Both the position numbers and the translations under genes were made by a program. The notes under the pieces are model-generated. The model was not told where the DNA came from. It did not search any database and worked only from the letters and a program-made list of their open reading frames with translations. Below are positions 1 to 13,800 of a DNA stretch of 64,000 nt, piece by piece (the first letter of the stretch is position 1; the number at the start of each line of letters is the position of its first letter). This DNA is from Lineus longissimus (Eukaryota; Nemertea; Pilidiophora; Heteronemertea; Lineidae), in contig NC_088308.1 in NCBI RefSeq assembly GCF_910592395.1, positions 25,187,501 through 25,251,500 of the forward strand, in the 5' to 3' direction.

Positions 1-3000
1 AGATGGAAGCAACTTACCAAACTAACAGCCCATGGTCCAAGGTCAAGGAATCGACCCAACAGTTCCAAGGCTCTCAATCGGTGGACTTGACTGAGCAGCA
101 CCTGCAGTACGATTGGAAGTTGCTCCGGTGGACTTCGAACATCTGAACCATAAGACACCCACACTTGGAAGGCTGTTAACTGCTCAGCGAAGAATGGACT
201 GTGTTTGAAACTTGCTCCTTCCTCCAGTATGCCTGGCATTTGTGAAAGACAGAGGTCGAGGGTCAGATCCCATGCTTGCCTGAAGTAAGAAGAAACCCCA
301 CATCAATATTTCCTCGTCTTTATCAGGATGCACCTGCACAGCATCCGAAGACAGTTTTACTCAGAAACAAGACTGACACCTTACCACAGAGTGAGGCTTA
401 TACATCGTGGTGGGTGTCAGCCTTGAGAATCTTTTACAGCAGGTTGAGCAAGCCAAGATGAGATCTATGCTCCTGGGGTGTACGTAAACATGAAGCTGAG
501 TTACAGTTACTCAGATGCCATACTCACCACATGGGATGCTGATAGGTTGGAGGCAGCTTCGGGCTCGAGTGAGGTGTACAGTTGTATGATCTCATGATGC
601 GCTCGGCAAGAAGGAAGTTGCGGAATAGACTAGCTACCAACAAGTCCTGCCGGAACAGTTTCTGAAACAGCTCTGAAGAAGCAAAACAATTACTTCATCG
701 TTTTCCTCAAATGGCTCAATTGGCATTAGCAGTAATGTTGGTGTTGAGTCACGCTACGATTACTGAAGGAGATAACACTTAGTTGAGCCAACTGTTTTTT
801 TGGCCCACAACCTGACTTTTTTCTGAACTGATGGCTTTCATCATTTGCCAGATGTCACACACAGAAATGGTCCCAAAGTTTCCCAAAATAGACCCAGTCT
901 TACTCTTACCTCTTGGCAATGTATTCCAAGCTATAGTGTCAGTGATAGCGGTAAAGATCCAGTTTAGTTCTCCTAACATGGTTCGCCTATCATTAAGCTG
1001 GCCAGGAATCCTAGAGGTGAAATAAATACATAATTGGGTAAGGCGAATACATGATAAAGACAATGCTTTTTTCTTGTAGAATCAACTGAAGACGATCCAC
1101 TTCTCAAAAGTCCTCACACAGACATTCCCACAAGGAGCGGAACTAGAAGCCAAGCTGTGGGGATTACTGGATGAACTTGCCTAAATGCTAGTTATTTCTA
1201 TGTTTGAGATGGCCAAGAAGGTGACTCATCCAGAACAACTGGGATATGACATGACCTCTCTTTTGAAATACTGGATGTATTTCCCATTTGGCACAAACAC
1301 CACTTACTTGTCAATCAGCTCTATGTCCACTGCTGGAACAAGTTTCCCCTTGTTCTGGAGGACATACCTGAAAAGAGCAAACATCAATATTAAGTTCTAA
1401 AAAAACATCTTATGAGAGTGAGAAAAAGTTCATTGTACTGGTGAAGAAGCGTATTCCACAAGCATTTTGACTTCATTCACCTCCAATTCAATAAAACTGA
1501 AATACTTACCACCTGAGAGCTATTTTGATGGGCGTCGTGAGACAGGATGTGAAGAGGTCAGCAGGAAGTTCAGGGTTCATCGGGAGGAGTTCATTCGGAC
1601 CACATGCTGCAAGCTGGATACAGTTCTTGACGGATACCAAAGGCGTGTCTTGGCTGTTTGACCGGTTTTTGGCTGCAAGCTGGAAATGCAAAGCCAAGGA
1701 TATTTGAACTAAGTCAGAAGCAGATCATCATGCAAAGCACATGTTTCAAAGTTGGCCAAATGCACTAGTAACGCAAACACACTTAGTTGGCAGTACCTAT
1801 TAGAATTTCAATTGAAGGATTTTGGTCAAGAATATGCCAGGCAATAGCAATGCCAAGAGGGTCCATAAACCTCTGTCAATCAGTGACGACTGATTTTACC
1901 TGACATCTACTGGATGACAGTACAAACAAATATGATCAAAATTTTGGGATTTGAACAAACAACCTACCAGTTGGATACTACTACCACTACCCCACCACAC
2001 TCCCCATTCCTTTATCAATATCGTTTTTACCCACCTCAATTTCTTGCTCTCGTTGAACTTGGAACTGTTTGAATGACTCGAGTATGATACTGGCATTTGA
2101 ACAATCATAGACATAGATAGACGGACTAGACATCCATGTCTGGAGATCATATATTGACAGTGGGATGTATTGGGTGTAACTCTGAAAAATATAAAGATGC
2201 AATTTTGAGTAGCAATCCTGGAATTGGTGATGGCAACTGGATATTAATCCACATCTTGAAGGAAAGGCACTAGTGTAAAATAAGAAGCACCATCAGAAAA
2301 ATGGGCCAAATCAACCATGTTTCTACCAAAAAACACCACTATTTGTTCTGTCCCCTGCAACCCATCTTTCCTGACTTCACTCTGCTTGATGTGAGATTGT
2401 GCAGAGCCAAACCCTGACCAGACAATAGGGCCACCAATGCCCAACTGTGGGGAACTGACAGCTCCCAACTTGACCACATCCACAGAACTAACAAAGGCTA
2501 GGAGGAGCTCTTGTACTAACCTTGTTGAATACCCAGATCTCTCCATTCACAGTTGGTTTGGGGACACCATGTCCTGTGTAGTGGAAAAGGACTCTCTCTT
2601 CCTGTAAAAATAGAACAGATACATATACATGAATGGCATGAATGGATATGGGGCAAACATCAGAGGACATGATACATGAAGCTGCCTGTGGCAATGAAAA
2701 TCTTGCACCGTTTGGCAAACTGAATATGGTTTTGCCAGAGAAATTACGGCATATAAGATATCCTTACCTTAGCATTTCTGCGCAGGGAGGTGCATAGTTT
2801 TTTCACTTCTTCCACAGTTGGGTCCAAACTCTGCTTGTATCTTGCCCTTGGCTGCCATCTCTCATATTGTTTTTGTAAGCTAGCCCCAATCGTTTCTAGA
2901 GCCTTCTGTGGACTCATTGACAGAGGATCTAAAACAAAAATATCATTCATCATCAACAAATGCTGCACAAAAGGAACACACCCATCAAATGTTGGTGCAA

Positions 3001-3887
3001 GATGAAAAATTCAAAACATTTGAGACGCATCTTCTCAAGGAAACCATATCATTATGGGGCCCTACACCTAAATAAATCAAATAGTAGGAGTATTGTTTTA
3101 CTCAAGAGTAACCAACTCTCATAATCCTGAGATGTTATGTTTGTTAAAATGAAATGGTCCAGTTTTAAGTCCAGACCTCAAGTGATTACGAATCGTGCCG
3201 CGCGAACTACGCCACCAGTGGTCAACCATGTCATTGCATAGGCTCACGAGGTGAGCCAATGAGTCCGTTGGTACAGACAATTAGAAAGCTCAGTCATTAG
3301 CTTACCAATCCAACATTCCAATCTCGCACATGGAGAAGTCTTAACGACATCTGGAGGGTCAACACCAACATTCAAGCAGAGAACCAGGGCCACACTGACT
3401 GTCTTCATCTGAAATATTGGATGTATCAATTCTCATCTCATCTTTGATCTCAACATAATAGCAGTCGAGTCAAGTATTATACCGGTGCATGAACACGGCC
3501 CCATACATACTACATATAATAAAAGTGACAGCAAGGTATGTGGATCTATTGAATTACATTCGGACAATACCATAAGCCACTGTGGCCCTTTGTTCCAGGT
3601 GAAATGCTTGACTGGTCGGCGCCCAAACGACTTCTTCGAAAAGGTCGATTGAAGACTGAATCTGAAGTTTGAAACTGATGCCAACAGATCATACTACTAT
3701 TACTACGGCCCATACTACAACTGGGACATACCCGTTCCTTCATTCTCCAAGTCTGTGCTTGGGATTTTGTCCCCTCGATATTCTCCACATGACGTTTTTC
3801 ACAAAATGAGACAGGAAGTTGACGATCCTCAAGATCACCATTCTGTTCTTCAGCTGCTGTTGACATCTCGACTTCTTCAGCGATCAT
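1..3887 (-). CDS. RPTOR: Raptor (regulatory-associated protein of mTOR), 5' part; gene runs off the window
   Basis: Scaffold of mTORC1 that brings TOS-motif substrates to mTOR and binds Rag GTPases at lysosomes. Ten coding exons chain in phase for about 461 aa: 3887-3732, 3408-3306, 2928-2768, 2601-2521, 2181-2031, 1672-1510, 1367-1308, 1010-910, 672-528, 279-18. The start at 3887 is the first Met after an in-frame stop. Protein stretches that match raptor as I know it include [109 protein letters not shown] and [20 protein letters not shown]. These cover the caspase-like RNC domain, with the GHG His and DCS Cys region kept, and the start of the alpha-solenoid. The WD40 part lies outside the window. 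The last exon ends at a donor at 17-16, so the gene continues leftward. Identification is near certain; exact splice sites are inferred. Confidence 0.96.
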
Positions 3888-4859
3888 CTCAATATTTTTC
3901 TCATATGATATCGGTTAACCGTTTTTGGTGTAGAGCTAATTGTCACTGACGTATCGCTTTTCAATCGCAAGCTTTCGGGTGATTTGTGACTGCAAAAATG
4001 AAGAGGGTGGCATGCTTTCCGCCATTTTCCATTTCATGGTGCGATACTCTTAAACACGCCACAAATTTATGTATATAAACCTTTTAAAGATAATAATCAT
4101 GAGCAAAAATTAATTCAATGTCTTTTTGATACAATTTAAAATAAAAATATGTCAACAAAGTGTAAATTTGCACTATGAATAGTTATTTTGGATAACAAAG
4201 TTTTGAGGCTATTTTTCTGTCATTTACGCAAGCGACTGTTAAACATTTGGGCAGAGTTGATTCTGTTATTTTCCAGATCCAAAACTTCTCAGGTACGCTT
4301 ATTATCAAACTAAAATAAATAAATATGTGGTATACAAGTGCACCAGCACTCTTTTTCCGTATATATCTTGTTCAGTCTTACGTTCATGCTAAGTCTGTAC
4401 TTAAATGATGTGTTTTTTCGTGCTGATCACTTCCATTCCATGCTGACAGTGACACCAACGGTGCATGTGCATTTGTTTACTTTCTGTTGGTGCCACGCCC
4501 ACTCTCCCACCACTAGCCCATCCCACGATATGGCATGCATCCCACCATACCTGAGCAGAACATCTTGGCCATTGTTATTTCTAAGCAACATCATTACATG
4601 ACTTGCGTTGCAAGTTACGCAGGCGTGGTGATGCATGTTACTTATAGGCCTACTAACTAGAACTCAGCGTACCGGTACTCAATTTAAATTAAGTCCTGCT
4701 ACATTATATGAAAGATTTCAATGACTGGTAACATATATATCTCAAACGGGTAAGGTTTGCCGGGGGATTGCAAAAGGTCCAATTAGGAACTGAAGGCTTC
4801 AACTAGGCTATTCCCTATATTTATATCTCGTGCTGTCGCATTTTCATGATAGAATCATC
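3888..4859. other. Intergenic region between the divergent RPTOR and annexin-1 genes
   Basis: About 1 kb separates the RPTOR start (minus) from the annexin start (plus), so it probably holds both promoters. It is AT-rich in 4080-4340. I see no clear TATA box at a convincing distance from either start and no coding exon. Confidence 0.5.
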
Positions 4860-7800
4860 ATGGGCAAGAAAAAGAAGGACAAGCACGCTTATGGAGGGCA
4901 TCGTCGTAGTTCCAGTAGTTCATCAAGTAGCAGCAGCAGTAGTAGCTCAGATGATGAAAAGAAAAGGTGGAAGAAAGAACAGAAAAAGCTGAAGAAACTA
5001 CAGAAAAAGGTAATGATAATTTTATAATTTTTCTACTTTTTACCTCTCTTTGCATGTTGGTCCTTCAATGCCAATTTGCAGTTGATATCAGGCTCCAAGA
5101 ATAAGTTACTCAGTTTGGTCATGGAAGCTTTGCCACAGAGTTGTGGTGTCAGAACCTGTCGGTGGTAAGAAATAATCTTGTATCTGTATTACAAACATAT
5201 TATAGTTTTGCCATGTGGTAACTTTCATTTCATGTGACCATGTTATGCATGATAATGATGCCTAGTTAGATTTTCAAGGAGATTACATGTTGTGTGGTTG
5301 ATTTAGAGCAAATAATTTGACAAGAAGATCGTTCAATAGTGTTCTGTATGGTTTTCATGTGACTGCGTGAACTCCATCAGTCCAAACTGGACGAAATTTA
5401 TCTTTTTCTAAAATTGTGAAAATTGTTTTGTTTCTGATTCATCAGGGTTATCCCGTCCAGCAACCTGGTATGCCTGGCATGCCAGGTGCTTACCCAATGG
5501 TAAAGTATTTATTATAGTTGATCTATTGAATGTTGTTTCACAGCCACTCCAAGTTTCAGTATGATGCAAGTATGAGATTTAAATTTGTCTCAATGCCAAT
5601 GGAATTTTTTTTCATAAAAAGAACTGTGGTTGAATTGTATGACCCTGCTTTTGTTTGAATTCAGCAAAGTTGGTTTGGGATGGATGATTTTTTGAGAAAC
5701 TTTCAGACTGACAAAACTATCATGAGTCCCATGGTAATGATGATGAATTATATTGAAACTTTGAAAGGATGTCAATAATTGAATGAGTTGCATGGTTTTT
5801 TGTGCATAAATGTATGTGTTTGTTATAACCGTATTTTATCAGGGGGAATAATGTCATTTCCTTCTGATTTCATCTATGTTATGTGTGTAATTGTAATTCT
5901 GCTGTTAGAATGCTCATTGTTTTACTGTTTGTATGTTGTCATGTCCTCGTATCTGCACTATTTCTAGGGTTATCCAACTGGCCATGCAGGCGGCCATGCA
6001 GGGGGTCATGGTGGTCATCACGGACATGTAAGTTGGTGACGGGTTTCTCTTGAAAATCATGCCTTGACCTGTCTTGGCTGTGCACAATGTGTGACATTGT
6101 CTTCATTAGAGATATTCTGGTTATAGTGTTGACATATTCTCCTGCTGAAGTCTCTCTGCCCACACCCACTGCTTCAAATCAGTAAATGCTGCTGTCAGTC
6201 AAGCCTGAAAATCATTCTCCAAAACCAGATTCAAAGGAGATTGAATCACCACCCAAACTCTGCTGTCTATGGCTATTGCCATGATGGTCGTAGTGAAATT
6301 TCAGCCCTGTATCTGTGATTGTGAGGTATAAAACCAGCAGAGGGTTTCATAGTTTTCTGCAGAATTTTCCTGCCAGCAGGTCAAGTTCGTTGTTGCCCTT
6401 TAAAAAAGTGGTTTCTACCTAGTATGTTTTTTTGTGATCATCAAAATGTGAATTATCAGTATAGTGGGTATTGAGACTTGCGGACAACTGCAAACACTGT
6501 GGCATGAGTGTAACTTGAAGATTGATAAAGAAAGTGAGTTATGGTTTTAACTCCTCTCCTCCCGCTGTCCTCTGGGTCAATGGCACGGTCTGTAAATTAT
6601 ATCTGCTTTACATAAATCACCTTCTTGACAAAGCTATTTTCTTCAGGATATGTTTCAGCAGCATGCCCTAAAATCTAACAGACATTCCCCACTTGGGTGT
6701 GGAGGGCACATACTGCATACTGCTCTTGATTTGAAAAAATAATGTCATCATGACATTATTTCTAGGGTAGCCATCATGGTCATCATGGTGGCCATCATGG
6801 ACACGGTGGCATTGGTGGTCATCAAGGATATGTTGTAAGTTAGTAACAAAAAGGGCTGTGGTGGATGAGATTCATATGATTCCTGTTTTTTGTGGGACAA
6901 TTTGCATGGCTGCGTGGAGTATCACTCTTTATCATCGGTCATGGTTGCAACTCTTTACCTAATTCCTATTCCACCAGTCCTTGGGATAACAAACATTTTC
7001 TCATGCATGCTAATCACCGTGAGCCTTGGCTGGTGCCGAGCATGTGCAATTTAACAAAGTTATATGCTAATCCAATGAACTTTACTCATCACCTCTAATC
7101 TCGTGGGCCGAGTATGATTTGACCTAGGCTTGATTTGACCTAGTTAATATTCATGATATAATCACTTGGCTTGCAATAGGCCTACACAACCAGGTGTATT
7201 TTTATCAGTTTTAACATACGGGTACAAACAGTTCCATACATACTACTATACTACACTGTATTGGTAACATTTATTTATAGTCCATGTATTGATCTAGATC
7301 TGGTGTTGAGGCTATCCTGGGTGTGCATTGTAGTGGTCTAGTGCAGTGGATAGTGCCGGCATCTTGATTCCTGTTCAAAAATGTCTTACGGCTACAATAA
7401 CAATCTAGTAAGTCACGGTTTGTCGACCATTTCATGACACTCAGTTTTCCCTGTTATTCTGCAATGTCATGATCAGGGAATGAAATAATTTACTGAGATT
7501 TTACAGTGTTCTTCCTGCTATCAGCTCTGTGTGTAATGGTGTGTATATGTCTGTACTGCACTGCCATTTCAGTATGGCCAGGATTGTCAATCATTTGTGG
7601 GAAGTGGGTGGCTTGGGTAGATGGGTGTGGGTGTGGTTCCTATCCGAGGTAATGCCTCTGTTCAGTGCCGGCTTGTGGAGGGAGGGAGCGGTTTCCTGCA
7701 TGTTTTTGGCATTTCGGTGTTTATGTTTCAATAGATAAACGATGTCACAATGCCCTCTTTTTTTTCATAGCGTGAGGATTTGGGTGGGGTGGGATGGGAT

Positions 7801-10800
7801 GGTATGAGGTAGGCAGGGTGGTCAGTGTATCCCACATGCATACAACAGTGCAACCATCTTTCCTGTTGATTAACACCAACAGATATACTGTATCGTTTTC
7901 ATATGCAGTGATCATTGGATCAATAAGTTGTGTGACCTAATACTAGTAAATGCACTGTGTTTCCCCCACACACAACCAGAGCCCAGCAAGGAATTGCTGG
8001 CAAAACTATAGTCATTACAATCTGACATGGTTTGTGCAATAGTTATCTTAATAGGTTGGTCAATAATCGTTAATATAGCCTGTTTTGAATGTATACCCAA
8101 GTCATTGTTACTGTCAGTGTGGTGTTATGAAGCGAACATTTGAGTTCATGAGACTGGTACTGGCAGTTGTATCATCAGGCAAATGAATTCCACTTTGTGC
8201 AAATGCAGATGTGAAGACCAGTGAAAGCCATAAGGACCATGACACTAGGGCTCCATGTTAAAACATTTCTCAATGTCAATGACGAGAGAGCATACAGTAT
8301 CATATAAAAGTTTGATTATCATCATACGTCATAAAACAAATGATTGAAAAAAGGTATTTTCTTTTTCTTTTCAGCCGGGGCAGGGTGGTTACCCTGGGCA
8401 GCAAGCAGGGGCTGGTTACCCCATGGGTCAACAGGCCCCACCTCCTGGTGGAGCATACCCAGGATATCCAGGAGGAGCCCCAGCCAGCCAACCACCCTAT
8501 GGTGGTGCACCTGGCTACCCATCCCAGCCTGGTTACGGAGCACCACCAGGGGGACCAGGGTATCCTGGAGGTATGTAATCAAGCAAGTGTTCTCTTTTTT
8601 CTAGCAAGGCCACTATCCTGGTCAAGCACAAGGCGGAGCTTACCCAGGAGCCATGCCTGGTCAAGCACCCTACCCAGGAGGTGCACCGGGTTACCCTGGC
8701 CAGCCCGGATACGGAGTGCCACCAGTTCAGGTCTGCCCTCCGGGACCAGGACCAGGTACTGTAGTATCAAATTGCCACCTGAGACCTGGAGAAAGTGTCT
8801 CTGTCTGCGGTTCATATGCTTTTGGTTATCCTTTCCTAGTTCTCTGTACATGCATTATGTAAAAAAATACAAGCTCTGCTTTCTGTGTTGGTATGAGGGA
8901 AAAGCTCTTTCCTGAAACCCTGCTTCGTTTGTTCTCGAAAACACTTTTATGTATTCATCATTTCAAAAATCTATGTTTTGTGTTCAGACAATAAATTAGA
9001 GCAATAAACCCCACTGACACTGAACCACCAGGTGTTTGTATCGAGCAAATACATGAAGATGTGGCACACTTGTACACACCACTTGCCCTTATTTCAAGTT
9101 ATTCATGAATGATAAAGTGCCGTAAGGTTCCGACTTTAAAACCTGTGGGTGTTTACCAAATCTGTGTTTTGAATTCCTGCCTTAGAAAGTCGAGTAGAGA
9201 GCAGTTCATCATGACCTAGATACCTTCTCCTGCAATATTTATGCTTGTTGAAAAAACATAATCTGTTGTATAGTATTGTATATAAGTGGAAAAGAAAATA
9301 ATGTGCCAGGGTTGTTCTCAATTTGCTTGCCTCCTAGTACTAGTCTGTGGCATGTTACCTAAAGCCTGTAGTTAGGTCATTTAGTGTTGATTACCAAGAC
9401 ATGGGTTGTGTGGTCTAGTGGGAGGCTTAACTGTTTGGTTTGATACCCTATGTACCTGACACAAATCTACATTGCTTGTGATCGATGAGTAGACTGTTAT
9501 GTACTCCTCCTCCTTGGCCAAGGCTGTTACCTCAATCTTGGCCCATATGTGGTTACAGAACTAACTGGGAAGATGAATAAAATGAATAGTTGGGAAATAT
9601 CATCAGAGACTAATACTTCCAGTAGTCTGACCTTATATGATGCCTTGCACCTGAAATGAGCATGCTTCTCTTGTCAGATGTGTGAGAAGCGGACACTAAA
9701 CGTTAATCATCCCATCATCTCCTTATCTTGAACTCATTTTTTCTTCTAGGTGCACCATCGGGTGGAGCGCCTGCCTTCACGATGCCTGGCCAACCTGGTG
9801 GCTATCCGGGCCAACAACCCCCAGGACCTGGTTACCCAGGCTGTAAGTATACGATGATACGTAGATGTCTGCTTTCATTTCATTGTCTAGAATACTAACA
9901 AACACTAAAAGTCCAGCTGTAGTATTTGGTTTTCTTTCCTCACATCTTGAAAAGTCTGCTTCAGTTGAGACTTAAGATTTGGCAGCTTGTTTATTCAGAT
10001 CAACTTCTTATTTGAATGCGGGAGTTGTCTCTGAATCAAATGGTTGCCAAAGCTTTTTATTTACTCATAGTGCGATTATTTCGGTTGCAATTTGGAACAT
10101 ATTCAATTATTTACCTTTCCAAAACATGAAGTGCAGATTTCGGTACCTTTTACAAGCATTAATGACCCGTTACGGTAGTGGTAGGTAGGGCTTGCGCATT
10201 TTTCTTCTTTCTGCTTGCTTGAGAATTCCTTTTGCAGGTAAATGTATCATAATCCGCTGCTTTCCCAAAATGCTTTAAGCTAGTTCATTTCACCAAAATA
10301 AGGCACACAAGAATATGTTAAATTCAGGAGTATTTGGACATCCTTACTTAAATAGAAAAACTGTCCTCCAGCAAACATATATCAAGTTTAGTTCGCAGAT
10401 GCAGACTGTATCTCGCAGTACTTGTCAGTTTTCCAAATATGTACTGACAGTTGATTGTGTATAATGGCTTTCCAAATCATCTGCCGGTTTCGGAAACGGT
10501 TGACTGATGCGGGTTGGAACTCAACTGGTCAATCGATCAGACTGCCTCATCGGACAACAAGTTGGACCGTCCCATGATAAAAATCTGAAAGGAAAATAAG
10601 ACAAGAAGTCTGGCTGCCAAACAAGCGAACGTCAGATAGAAAATTAACACCTGAATTCGATATGAAAATGTTAAGCTATGAACTACCTCTGTAAATTGAC
10701 CTCACCAAAACATTTTCCCAGCATTTCACCTGCCCAATTGAATGACCGATTGCGGGCCAGTCCACAATAGACTTACCTGAATCTTTTCTTAAACAAATTC

Positions 10801-13800
10801 TGGGGGGAGGGGGTATGTTGCACTCCTTCTACCCCTCAACTCGTCGGCCACAAAAGATTGGGTGGGCCTATTGTTACCTCACTATATTCCCCACTCCAGA
10901 TTGGCCAGTCGATTAGGCAGCATGATTTTTAATCCAGGTGTGGGCACGGAGCTTGCGGTCCCCCTTAAGACAATTATCTAAAAGACTTGTCTTATTCCTT
11001 TCAGATCCCCCGCCCCCTGGCCCACGTATGTACTAGACGGGGCAGTGAGATGCGGGCACTTTCTACTGCACTAAACACTAGACTAAAATCTTTCAAATTT
11101 ATTGGACTGTGAAACTGCTAACTGCTGCTATGCCAAACAATTCTATAATTTAGGACACTTTGATATTAACAAGCTTGATACTAACTGCTTGATGATGTTA
11201 CTGACATTATTGATATCAACATAAGACTCTTGCTATGCAAATTATAATGTAATTTGGACAGTTTGTAACATGATAGCTGGGTCCTGGGTCCTCATAATGA
11301 GGACCATGTTATCATGTTACAAACTGTCCACGGGACATAGTTGAACACATCGTATGCTTATTTAGAGACTTAAAGAAAGTTTACATGATCTTGGAATAAA
11401 TTTATGGCAGGTGTTGTTATTACTCTGCTGTTATTGTAGCGAGTGCAATATTAGATATTTCTAAATTTGATTTGTTAGTTTGTTTATAATGTTCATGTAT
11501 AAAAAAAGGTTCTGCAACTTTTTCAAGCCGTGGCTAGAAGCACTGATGTGACTGTTAGTTGAACCACGATGGTATGTGACGGTTGATGGCTTCGAGGTTT
11601 ATACTGATCTACGTTAGAAGTTACTAAGGTCATTTTTTATGTTGGGAAATCATGATTAATAAATTTATTTTGACATCTCAATGGTAGTTATTTGGTTTTT
11701 CCTAAATATGATGCAAGATGAGAACCTTATCTATCATAGGGTCTTTTGTGTCTCCAAATGACTTTCGACATTGACCCTTGCTACAGCATGGAGCTCTATC
11801 TATATGCACTAGAAACATCATTTCACGCAGAAGGTTGAAGGATGAGAGACTTTGACCACTGTCGATTAGATATCTCCCTTGTAGAAATCCATTAAAATGC
11901 TGAGCTATCGGTCCCATTTCATTTTACGACTGAAAGCACCAGTATTGTTTTGGACTGCGACCATAGTCCTGCCTCCAGTGACAACGAAGTCCCTCTTGGA
12001 GCAGAATCCGCAGGTTGCAACATATCATGTCAAATGCCACTGCGTGGTCTCTGGACTCTGGGCCAGGTGGTGACTGTCAGTTATGTCACACCGGTTATAG
12101 TTCTCTGGTAGCATACCTGGGGACGGAAGGAAAGCCAAGGTATGTGGTGTAACCACCTGACACTGGACAAGACAGATTTTGGCACTCGGAGCAAAGTTCT
12201 CTGACCCTGAAAACCGAACGTTCATGATCAAGAGCTTGAGAGACCTAGAAAAGAGACATCGGTGATTTCAGCCAATCTTGTTCAGTTTTCGAATTCCAGA
12301 CAGTTGAATTTTGACAAAATTGCTTCCATTTTTCATTTCAGCTGATCCTTCCTATCCTTCTCAGCCACCATATGGCGGACAACCAGGAGGCTATGGGGGC
12401 TCTGCAGATATAGGATTTGGCGGTGTAGGAGGCTCTGCCCCAGGATCTGGGTCCACACCCTACCCAGCCTCGCCTTACAATTCAGCAACACCCTCCTATG
12501 GATCGCAGCCAGCTGGCTATGGAGCACCCGGAGCCCAGCCAGGCTATGGAGCGCCCGGAGGCCAGCCAGGCTATGGTGCACCTGGAGCACAGCCAGGCTA
12601 TGGTGCACCGGGAGCACAGCCAGGGTATGGTGCACCTGGGGCACAGACAGGGTATGGTGCACCTGGGGGCCAACCATCGTATGGAGCACAACCTCCAACC
12701 AGTGCATATCAGCAGCCAGCCCAGCAACCCCCTCAGACAAACGTTAGCCCATACGTGCAAGGTACCCCAGGTAAGTTCTTTGATACATCTTTCAGCCTGG
12801 ATTTGTCTTCTCAGCCCTTAAGGACAGCATCAGATTCTTAAATCTGTGCCTGTGACCAATTGGGTTGCATCCTATGGTCATCCTCTGTATACCACTGGTT
12901 GGTCCAGACTGGCTTGATTTCGTCAACTTCGACAGTGTTCATTATCACATTTCAGTGGTGGGACATGGAGGCAGATTGCCCTGAAACTCAAGACTGAGCC
13001 AGACACCACACTGGCCTAATGGTCAAATTGATTGCCAGAATCAGGCCTGGAATGGTTGAAAGCTTAACAACATGTACAGACTATGTTCTTCCTTAAAGGC
13101 CACATCTGCTGGCTATAGGCCTACCATATTTGTCCCTATTCTATCACATACAGGTTGTTTTTGTTTTAGGTCAAGAGTACAGTACACCGCCAGCAGTGGC
13201 TCACCCTGCGGCAGCCCAACAACAACCTCCATCACAGCCACAAAGACCTCCACCACCATCACACCAGCCTACTCAGCCAAGTGTAAGCTTAGATTATGTC
13301 ATCCTACAGGAAGGGAATCATCTTTTCAAGGGAACTTGGCTACTGAGTTGAAATAAAACATGTTCCACCTGGTGGTCACATTCATCCTGTACACAATTCA
13401 GTGATATTCTAAAGTGCAGAATCTCATAATCTTGGCTAGGGAGCTCAAGCATGTGCCTGGATAACTAGGCTTCATTTTCATCAATGGTTACTGTTCGATT
13501 TCAGGGCCCAGTACCAACAGGAGGTGACATCGCCGGTCTGGATCCTGACCTAGCTGCAGCTCTGGGCAAGCTGAAGGTCTACGGTGGCATGGAGCGCTAC
13601 GAAGGAACCATGAAACCTGCTGCTTACTTCAATGAGGAAGAAGACGTCATGAAGTTGCGTAAAGCTATGAGAGGAGCTGGTGAGATCAATGTTTTAAGAA
13701 TTTGGTCAAAAAATCCAGTAAAAGCCATGTCCGACATTTTGAGTTATCAAGAAATGAGAAAGTCTCGCACCAAACGTCAAACGAAACGTGACCTTTTTGT

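Noticed and set aside
8605-8608. Alternative acceptor CTAG four bases before the exon start at 8609
   Set aside because: Using it shifts the frame out of the GYP repeat; the AAG acceptor keeps phase with both neighbours. A rare isoform cannot be excluded.
12333-12760. Minus-strand His/Cys-rich frames opposite annexin-1 repeats
   Set aside because: Antisense shadow of the GYGAPGAQP repeat.
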